A stretch of DNA of 15,306 nt from Stenotrophomonas sp. (lineage in GTDB: Bacteria > Pseudomonadota > Gammaproteobacteria > Xanthomonadales > Xanthomonadaceae), in contig QFOV01000087.1 of NCBI GenBank assembly GCA_003248565.1, positions 1 to 15,306 on the forward strand, given 5' to 3'. Numbering within the stretch: the stretch's first letter is position 1; each line of letters begins with the position of its first letter. Shown piece after piece: positions 6,776 to 12,762 of this stretch. Position numbers and translations under genes: made by a program. Under the pieces are notes generated by a model. That model saw nothing but the letters and a program-made list of their open reading frames with translations, was not told the DNA's origin and made no database searches.

Positions 6776-9287
6776 CCCCTCCTCATCCGATCGCCAGCTC
6801 AAGACCTTGGTGTTGACGGATATCTGTGACTCGGTGGCGCTGACGGCGCGGATTGGCGACGCAGCAGCTGCTGAGTTGTTCCGCAGCCTGGACACGCGCG
6901 TACTGCAGCTGTTGCAGCGCTGGAAGGGGCGCCTGATTGACCGTTCAGATGGGATGCTGCTGTTATTCGATGTGCCTGTGCACGGCCTTGGCTTTGCATT
7001 GGATTATCTGGATGCACTGGTAGCCATCGGCAAGGAGAGAAAGCTTCCCTTGCAGGCACGCGTTGGTGTCCATGTAGGGGATGTTCTGTTCTGGCGCAAC
7101 GATGAGGCGGCCGTTGCTGCAGGTGCCAAGCCTTTGGAAGTGGAGGGCGTGGCAAAACCCACCGCGGCACGCTTGATGGAGCTGGCCCGGCCAGGCCAGA
7201 TTCTGCTGTCGGCAGTCGCCGAAGGCCTGTTGCGCACCAACCAGCGTGAGCTCGGCGATCGAGGCCATGGTTTGCAATGGAAGTCGCATGGCCATTGGTA
7301 CTTCAAGGGGCTGCCAACGCCGCAGGAAGTATTTGAAGTTGGTATGGCGGGTACTGCGCCATTGCGCATGCCTGCGCGTTCTAACAAGGCGTGGCGCCGT
7401 CTGCCGCTATGGCGTCGACCGGCTGCACTGGTCGCCGAATTGACCCTGGTTGTGGCAATGGGCGCGGTGGTGTGGGTGCTGGTACGTGCGGAACCTGCGA
7501 TCGCCTTTGCCGAGCGGGATTGGGTTGTCATCGGCGGGGTCGAGAATCACACCAGTGAACAGCTTCTTGATGGCGCGGTGGAGCAGGCATTTCGAATCAG
7601 CCTTGAGCAATCCCGATTCGTCAATGTGCTGAGCGATCTGAAAGTACGGAAGACACTCGGCCTGATGAATCATCGGCCGGACGAGCCGATGAACCGGAAG
7701 ATGGCGGGTGAAGTCGCCATGAGGGATGGCGCGCGCGCGGTTCTGTTGGCACGCGTTGATGAATTGGGGCGTCGTGTGCGTTTCACGGTTGAGATTGTCG
7801 ATCCGCGGAACGGCGGCACGCTTGATTCGATCTCGGCCCAAGGCCCAGGAATGGAGTCCCTGCTTTCGTCCATCGACGAAGTAAGTGGAAAGCTGCGTAC
7901 CCGGTTTGGCGAGTCAAGTGATTCGCTGGCACGCGACTCGTCTCCACTTCCTGAGGTTACGACTGGCAACATCGAAGCGCTGCGCGCATATTCACTTGCA
8001 ATCAAGGCGATGTCGAACCGTGATTTCGAGTTGGCTGCCGACCTGTTGAAGAAGGCGTTGCAGATCGATCCAGAATTTGCGCTGGCACATATGGGCTTGG
8101 CGCGGATCTACTGGTCTGGGCTTGATGAGGCGCCTGCGATCGCCGAGCTTGAACGGGCCTTGGCGCATCGCGACAGGCTTCCGCGTCGGGACCAGCTCTA
8201 CATCGAAGCCTGGGAGCATGAACTGCGCTCGGCTGCGTCTCCGTTGCCACAGTGGAAACTGCTGGCGACCATGTATCCCGACTACTTTGCAGGCGCCTCC
8301 AATGCATCCTGGCATCTCATCGTGGATAACAGGTTCAATGAAGCATTGCCGTTTGCTCAGGCGGCAGCTGTCCCACAGGATCCATTGCGCTCTGTACCAT
8401 TGGATCACATAGGGCGAATTCAGCTCGCCAACGGCGATGCGCAGCAGGCCTTGGATACGTTTCGTCAGGCAGAGCGCGAAAGTGGTGGTCGAGCCATCCG
8501 CTATAGCGCCAATGCACTTGCGCTGCTTGGTCGTGGAGATGAAGCGCGTAGTCTGCTTGATGGGCTGCATGCGGTTCCCGGCAATCCATCCAGCCTGTAT
8601 TCGTCATTGGATCGGATGAGCCTGGCGTTGAGCCAGGGGCGAAAGAAGGACGCGCTTGGTGAGGCGGCGCGAACACGCGAGTACTCGGTCCAATATGGAG
8701 ATTCGCATATCGCCCAGTTCTCGCTTGTCGAACAGAGCGTTCGCTTGCTGGCTGATCCTGCAGGAAGCTCCGAGCGGGAGCTGCGAAAGGTCTTCAACGC
8801 ATCTTTGGATACCGCCAAGGGTGCTGGAAACGTGCGTGGGCGCCAGGAGGCTTTGTTCAGAAGCATGGTCGCCATCTACATCGCACAGCGATCTGGTCTC
8901 AAACAGTTTTCCTCCACTGCCTTGGCAGGATTGCCGCGACTCAGGGAGCTGGACGGGCAACGCTCTTTGCACTGGATGCGGCTGCTTGTCCAAGCCACGC
9001 AGGCACGTATCGATGGTGAGCCGCAGGATGCAGTGGATCTTTTGCTGCCTTTGCTGGATGGGCATGAGGCCATCCAGGTCCGCGTTGAGCTTGCAACTGC
9101 GTACGCGGCGCTGGGCAAGGCTGAAGATGCGCAGCGGCAACGCAGCTGGCTGTCAAGCAATGTGGGCAGGGCGTACGTTGAGATCAACGTCAATCAGCTG
9201 CTGCAGCCCATGAATGTTGCTGATACAACAGCGGCCATGGTGTCTGCCATGGCCGCACCCGCGCATCGTTCCTTGGGGGCGCCTTAG
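6759..9287 (+). CDS. Membrane class III nucleotide-cyclase-like protein with TPRs
   Basis: The 842-residue protein (ATG 6759) begins with a class III cyclase homology domain at about 14-200: LTDICDSVALTARIGD, RSDGMLLLF, RVGVHVGDVLFW, AARLMELARPGQILLS. The two metal-binding Asp positions appear as Asp21 and Asp64 and an Arg is kept at 138. The base-recognition position (Lys in adenylate, Glu in guanylate cyclases) aligns with Ile60, and the transition-state Asn with Pro134, so activity and substrate are uncertain. One transmembrane helix (about 222-242) follows the basic stretch RRLPLWRRP, placing the cyclase in the cytosol and the rest in the periplasm. Residues about 250-370 resemble the FlgO/TolB-like domain that often follows such helices; from about 400 to the end there are TPR helices (e.g. 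403-450, 549-600, 772-800). The set matches the 'putative peptide modification system cyclase' type found beside modified-peptide genes. No clear ribosome binding site is seen; overlap with the GGDEF gene suggests translational coupling. Confidence 0.85.
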   Translation: MSSETDPSSSDRQLKTLVLTDICDSVALTARIGDAAAAELFRSLDTRVLQLLQRWKGRLIDRSDGMLLLFDVPVHGLGFALDYLDALVAIGKERKLPLQARVGVHVGDVLFWRNDEAAVAAGAKPLEVEGVAKPTAARLMELARPGQILLSAVAEGLLRTNQRELGDRGHGLQWKSHGHWYFKGLPTPQEVFEVGMAGTAPLRMPARSNKAWRRLPLWRRPAALVAELTLVVAMGAVVWVLVRAEPAIAFAERDWVVIGGVENHTSEQLLDGAVEQAFRISLEQSRFVNVLSDLKVRKTLGLMNHRPDEPMNRKMAGEVAMRDGARAVLLARVDELGRRVRFTVEIVDPRNGGTLDSISAQGPGMESLLSSIDEVSGKLRTRFGESSDSLARDSSPLPEVTTGNIEALRAYSLAIKAMSNRDFELAADLLKKALQIDPEFALAHMGLARIYWSGLDEAPAIAELERALAHRDRLPRRDQLYIEAWEHELRSAASPLPQWKLLATMYPDYFAGASNASWHLIVDNRFNEALPFAQAAAVPQDPLRSVPLDHIGRIQLANGDAQQALDTFRQAERESGGRAIRYSANALALLGRGDEARSLLDGLHAVPGNPSSLYSSLDRMSLALSQGRKKDALGEAARTREYSVQYGDSHIAQFSLVEQSVRLLADPAGSSERELRKVFNASLDTAKGAGNVRGRQEALFRSMVAIYIAQRSGLKQFSSTALAGLPRLRELDGQRSLHWMRLLVQATQARIDGEPQDAVDLLLPLLDGHEAIQVRVELATAYAALGKAEDAQRQRSWLSSNVGRAYVEINVNQLLQPMNVADTTAAMVSAMAAPAHRSLGAP

Positions 9288-9586
9288 TCGGCTGTTGCCG
9301 AGCCGGTTTTTCCTGCCTCATAGCAGAAGACGACAGTCAGTCCCTCGACAGATGTCAGGTGCTGTTTCAGGGCTCCTCTCGACTGCTGGAACTCCTCCTT
9401 GCTCGCCAGTGACTCGATTTTGAGGCAGGCCGGCTGATCATGCTCCGGTACGATGTACCCGATATCTGCGAGTGCTTGACGCGGGTCCGTGCTGAACAGT
9501 GAGCGGAAATTGTCATCCGTTGAGAGTAAATCGAGCAGCGCATCCGCTTGCGCTGCTGACAATGGGGAGTGCTCGATGGAAGTCAT
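9284..9586 (-). CDS. Putative modified peptide precursor 1 (NHLP-like leader)
   Basis: A 100-residue peptide. Residues about 13-45 form a helical leader with ADALLDLLSTDDNFRSLF, then DPRQALADIGY. This is the FR-x-x-F-x-x-DP-x-x-AL-x-x-IG pattern of nitrile-hydratase-like leader peptides used for ribosomally made, modified peptides. A second conserved helix, LASKEEFQQSRGALKQHL (60-77), follows. The short tail after about residue 83 (TVVFCYEAGKTGSATAD) is the likely core; it has one Cys, one Tyr and a few Ser/Thr. The same two leader blocks recur in the peptide gene at 10979-11398, which supports both being real. The start at 9586 lies 73 bases from the divergent dehydrogenase ATG; no good ribosome binding site is seen. 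Its TAA shares bases with the cyclase TAG (TTAG at 9284-9287), so the two genes converge with a four-base overlap. The modification is unknown. Confidence 0.85.
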   Translation of the reverse strand: MTSIEHSPLSAAQADALLDLLSTDDNFRSLFSTDPRQALADIGYIVPEHDQPACLKIESLASKEEFQQSRGALKQHLTSVEGLTVVFCYEAGKTGSATAD

Positions 9587-9659
9587 GTTGGAGTTCTGGA
9601 GGTGAGTGGCTGGAAGACCAGGCTGCTCACAGTATCGGCAGGTTGTCGGCAATTTGAAT
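9587..9659. promoter_or_regulatory. Divergent promoter region, peptide 1 / dehydrogenase 1
   Basis: These 73 bases separate two divergent start codons and must hold both promoters or extend into the genes. TCGGCA occurs twice at 9635-9640 and 9646-9651, an 11-base period that would put both copies on one face of the helix. No convincing -35/-10 pair or ribosome binding site was found for either gene. Confidence 0.4.
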
Positions 9660-10835
9660 ATGAAAGTTACCAAAATTCGTCGTTGTTCGATTCTTTTCCT
9701 CGAACCAAGGGAGACGGTCCATTTCAGCTTGGGCGCAGTCCTCTCCGGTGGAGATGGCCTGGTGCGGCATGGAACCTGGCAGGCCATCGCTCCGCACCTG
9801 GAGGTTGGGAAGGCTGAAATAGAGGCATGGATGGTCTCCCTGCTTGGGGCGATCAGCCCTTCCCGCTGGATGGATTGGGAGGATTGCGGGGGCTCTTACG
9901 AGCAGATCTGCGCCTTGATCAAGATGGGCTTGGTGATCGCGGCGGACGACATCGATGACCTTGAGCACATCCGCAGGAATGACGAGAAGCTCCGTGCTAC
10001 GGAGTGGTGGCCGCTGGCTGCGGCGTGCGCGGCCAGTGCCCGCTGGTCGAATGTAGACAGCGCAGCCGACATGGAGCGGAACGGGACCAACACAGTCGCG
10101 GGGTTGATGAGGTCACGGGAAGCTCCAGTGCCCGAGCCTGACAGCGTTGCCGACACCTATTTGCCGCGATGCGAGCCAGATGCGTTCGATGAGCTACTAC
10201 GGCGAAGGGTGACCTGTCGAAACTTCTCGGGGCGCTCGCTGGAGCTTGCTGACTTTGCGCGAATGATGGAGCGGGTTTTTTCCGCAACCCACGTCGAAGA
10301 ACCAGCCAAAGGCTTGAGGTTCCTCAAGCGCAGCAGTCCTTCTGGTGGCGGCTTCCATGCAACCGATACCTATCTGCTGGTCCAGCGCGTGGAGGGCTTG
10401 GTTCCGGGGCTCTATCGCTATCTGCCAGAGAGCCATGCGTTGAAGCAGGTGGAAGGGGAGCAGAAACAGCTCGCCCAGCTGGCAGCGCAGATGGTCGCCG
10501 GCCAGCATTGGTTCGCCAATGCACCCGTCATGGTGGCCCTGGCAGCGACGTACCGCAGGAGTTACTGGAAGTACCGCAATCATGCCAAGGCCTACAGGGC
10601 GTTGATTCTTGATAGCGGTCACCTTTCACAGACGCTCTATCTGTCAGCGACCGATATGGGAATGGGAGCGTTCGTGACTGCGGCAATCAACGAAGCGCAG
10701 ATCGAAGCCATGTTTGGCCTGGATCCCCTGGAAAAAGGTGTTATCGCGGTGTGCGGCTTTGGCTATCGAACCGATGAGATGTCGATCACCGAATTTGACC
10801 CAGGCAGGGTGGTGTGGCCGGCGGTGGTTGGCTGA
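9660..10835 (+). CDS. SagB-like peptide maturation dehydrogenase 1
   Basis: A 391-residue protein of the SagB/ThcOx flavin oxidoreductase group, whose studied members use FMN to oxidise azoline to azole in modified peptides. Flavin-domain signatures are RRVTCRNF (182-189), FLKRSSPSGGGFH (221-233), VPGLYRY (248-254), WKYRNHAKAYRALILDSGH (303-321), LSATDMGMGAFVT (328-340) and GVIAVCGFGYR (360-370). The first 170 residues are not flavin domain. The stretch at 55-95 (helix, SPSRWMDWEDCG, helix, MGLVIAADD) looks like a small winged-helix region of the kind that binds leader peptides, which is an inference. The ATG at 9660 is chosen because the paralogue at 11513 also starts MKV...RRCSIL-LEPRE; an in-frame GTG at 9606 would add 18 residues. 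The gene is divergent from peptide 1, its likely substrate. No YcaO cyclodehydratase gene is nearby, so its reaction may not be azole formation. GC content is lower than in aceBA. Confidence 0.87.
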   Translation: MKVTKIRRCSILFLEPRETVHFSLGAVLSGGDGLVRHGTWQAIAPHLEVGKAEIEAWMVSLLGAISPSRWMDWEDCGGSYEQICALIKMGLVIAADDIDDLEHIRRNDEKLRATEWWPLAAACAASARWSNVDSAADMERNGTNTVAGLMRSREAPVPEPDSVADTYLPRCEPDAFDELLRRRVTCRNFSGRSLELADFARMMERVFSATHVEEPAKGLRFLKRSSPSGGGFHATDTYLLVQRVEGLVPGLYRYLPESHALKQVEGEQKQLAQLAAQMVAGQHWFANAPVMVALAATYRRSYWKYRNHAKAYRALILDSGHLSQTLYLSATDMGMGAFVTAAINEAQIEAMFGLDPLEKGVIAVCGFGYRTDEMSITEFDPGRVVWPAVVG

Positions 10836-10937
10836 AGCGCCGATGGTGTGGTTGATTGCGCGGTGCGAGATGCAGGCCGTGAAATGGCAGGCCCCTGCAT
10901 GCCCGGCTGGATCCACCTGATACGTGGCCCGGGAGGT

Positions 10938-10965
10938 TGGAAGTCCCGCCGCAGCAGGACTTCCA
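10938..10965. terminator. Hairpin between convergent dehydrogenase 1 and peptide 2
   Basis: A perfect nine-base stem TGGAAGTCC / GGACTTCCA (10938-10946 and 10957-10965) with a ten-base loop sits between the dehydrogenase 1 stop (10835) and the peptide 2 stop (10979). There is no T run on either side, so an intrinsic terminator is only probable. The remaining bases of this 143-base gap show nothing recognisable. Confidence 0.5.
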
Positions 10966-10978
10966 GTGACAGTCCGGG

Positions 10979-11398
10979 TCAGAACGCCTGGGTGGCGCTG
11001 TAGCTCGGCCGTGCATGTGCCGAGGATGCGTATGCCCTCAACGTAGGCAGTGCCTGCATGCTCTGGCCCTGGCCGGATTGATTGTCCGCAGCATTCAATT
11101 GAATGGGGATCATCGCCAAGCCCTGCGTCAACATTTTCCTGATCTCCTCGCGGGATCTGGCGATGCACTCCTTTGTAGCCAGGCGGTCCACCGAAAGGCT
11201 GGCGCGAAGAACGGCCAGTTCGACGGCTGCGCCTTGTTTCATCGGAACATGGCCGATCCGCAGCAATGCGGTCGCCGGATCCTTCTTGAATTCGCGACGG
11301 AAGTCGTTGTCCGTACTCAATAGGTCAAGAAGGCGATCGGCAATGACAGGTTCAATCGCAATTTCCGCTGTCGACATGCTGTGCTTCGTCGTCGTCAT
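10979..11398 (-). CDS. Putative modified peptide precursor 2 (NHLP-like leader)
   Basis: A 139-residue peptide with the same leader as precursor 1: ADRLLDLLSTDNDFRREF (20-37), then DPATALLRIGH (40-50), sharing LLDLLSTD exactly. The second helix, RLATKECIARSREEIRKML (72-90), also corresponds. The tail from about residue 97 to 139 is longer than in precursor 1 and quite different. It has no Cys and is rich in Ser, Ala, Gln, Gly and Thr, with two Tyr and a run of small residues (AYASSAHARPSYSATQAF at the end). If modification acts on the tail, the two peptides would give distinct products. The start at 11398 is well supported: AAGGA lies six bases before the ATG. The gene is divergent from dehydrogenase 2 across 114 bases. 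Alternative upstream ATGs at 11488 and 11443 lack a good ribosome binding site and add residues absent from precursor 1. Confidence 0.85.
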   Translation of the reverse strand: MTTTKHSMSTAEIAIEPVIADRLLDLLSTDNDFRREFKKDPATALLRIGHVPMKQGAAVELAVLRASLSVDRLATKECIARSREEIRKMLTQGLAMIPIQLNAADNQSGQGQSMQALPTLRAYASSAHARPSYSATQAF

Positions 11399-11512
11399 AT
11401 TGCATCCTTGGCTGTAGATCCGCGATTTGTACCAGACATCAGGCATCGCGGATGGCCGTGACGTCGGTCCCCGTTGGGGCCTTTGCAACTATACGTTCGT
11501 TCAGGGGTGAGC
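11399..11512. promoter_or_regulatory. Divergent promoter region, peptide 2 / dehydrogenase 2
   Basis: The 114-base gap contains a perfect nine-base inverted repeat, ATCCGCGAT at 11418-11426 and ATCGCGGAT at 11445-11453, with 18 bases between the arms. Placed between two divergent genes, it could be an operator for a dimeric regulator or a transcript hairpin. The dehydrogenase 2 ATG is preceded by CAGGGGTGAGC, a usable ribosome binding site; peptide 2 has AAGGA on the other strand. No strong -35/-10 boxes were recognised. Confidence 0.5.
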
Positions 11513-12694
11513 ATGAAGGTAAGACGCTGTTCGATCCTGCATCTGGAGCCGCGCGAGCAGGTCGAGGTCGATCTGGCCGGCCTGTTGGCAGGTGGGGATG
11601 GTCTGACCCGCAATTGTCATTGGGTTGCCATGGCACCGCATCTCGGCAGTGAGGTGCCTGTCGACGAAGCTGAGTGCATGTTGCTGGGGCGGATAAGTCC
11701 GGAGGCTTGGGTAGACAATGGAGCGCTCGGAACAGACGCTGCAGCGCCGTTGCGTTCGCTGCTGCGCAAGGGCCTGGTGATCGGCCGACATGCGCGCTAC
11801 GCGACGTTCCGCGAGCGGGATGAGCAGCTACGTGGGGCGCATTGGCACCCACTTGCGGCAACCTTCCATGCATTCACGCGCTGGATGGGGGCCGATGCGG
11901 TGCAGGCGATGACCGATACCGGCACCTCAACCGCGGCAGAGCTCAGGCAGCAGTTGGGTGCGCCGCCTGCCGAAGTCATCAGCCGCGTCGCCGACGGTGA
12001 GCGGATTGCACTGCCCACGCAGCGGGGAAACGATTTCGACCGGCTGCTTGAGCAGCGCGTGACCTGTCGCAACTTCGATACCGCCCGACCATTGCCGGGT
12101 GCACTGTTGTCCGGATTGCTCGGGCGGGTGTTTGCCGCGCACTCCTCGGTGCGGGTTACGGACGACACCGTCTTTCTCAAGAAAAGCAGTCCTTCCGGCG
12201 GCGGCCTACACCCGATGGAAGCCTACCTGCTGGTGCGCAACGTCGAAGGCGTTGCCGATGGCCTGTACCACTATCACCCGTTGGCGCACGCGCTGGAGCC
12301 GTTGCCTGCCGCGACGGTGTCGATTGACCAGCTCATGCTGGACGCGGTGGCGCAGCAGCACTGGTTCGCTGACGCGCACGTGATGGTGATCCTGTCGCCG
12401 CGCTATACACGCAATTTCTGGAAGTACCGGCACCACGCCAAGGCGTACCGCGCCATCGTGCTGGAAGCCGGACATCTGTCGCAGACGCTCTACATGTCGG
12501 CGACCGAGATGGGATTGGGCGCGTATGTCACCTGTGCGATCAATGAAGCATTGCTGGAACAGGTGCTCGGTCTGGATCCGATGACCGAAGGTGTACTGGC
12601 CGTTTGCGGATTCGGATGGCGGGCAGCGGAGATGGTGACGATGGAGCTCGATCCGGCCGAGCAGATCTGGCAGGCATCGGTCGCCGATGCCTGA
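11513..12694 (+). CDS. SagB-like peptide maturation dehydrogenase 2
   Basis: A 393-residue paralogue of dehydrogenase 1, colinear with it to the residue through the flavin domain: QRVTCRNF (181-188), FLKKSSPSGGGLH (221-233), WKYRHHAKAYRAIVLEAGH (303-321), LGAYVTCAINEA (335-346), GVLAVCGFGWR (360-370). A hand count over residues 221-260 gives 25 identities of 40. The N-terminal 170 residues are more divergent, as expected if they recognise different peptides. The start at 11513 is set by CAGGGG just upstream and by agreement with the paralogue (MKVRRCSIL-LEPRE). The expected role is flavin-dependent oxidation of the product of the divergent peptide 2 gene; this comes from family knowledge and synteny, not direct proof. 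GC content appears higher than in dehydrogenase 1, hinting that the two copies have diverged for long. Confidence 0.87.
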   Translation: MKVRRCSILHLEPREQVEVDLAGLLAGGDGLTRNCHWVAMAPHLGSEVPVDEAECMLLGRISPEAWVDNGALGTDAAAPLRSLLRKGLVIGRHARYATFRERDEQLRGAHWHPLAATFHAFTRWMGADAVQAMTDTGTSTAAELRQQLGAPPAEVISRVADGERIALPTQRGNDFDRLLEQRVTCRNFDTARPLPGALLSGLLGRVFAAHSSVRVTDDTVFLKKSSPSGGGLHPMEAYLLVRNVEGVADGLYHYHPLAHALEPLPAATVSIDQLMLDAVAQQHWFADAHVMVILSPRYTRNFWKYRHHAKAYRAIVLEAGHLSQTLYMSATEMGLGAYVTCAINEALLEQVLGLDPMTEGVLAVCGFGWRAAEMVTMELDPAEQIWQASVADA

Positions 12695-12762
12695 GGAGGC
12701 ATCGCTGGCGCTGCAGGCAAATCGCCAGCGATGACTCCAGTGCCTGCTCAAGCGACTGGAGT
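12673..12762. terminator. Three consecutive hairpins between convergent genes
   Basis: Three perfect stems lie in a row. GGCATCGG/CCGATGCC (12673-12691, three-base loop) is in the last codons of dehydrogenase 2. CATCGCTGGCG/CGCCAGCGATG (12700-12733, 11-base stem, 12-base loop) lies in the gap. ACTCCAGT/ACTGGAGT (12734-12762) covers the mccA stop. No T run follows, but the set is well placed to stop transcription from both sides. Confidence 0.6.
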
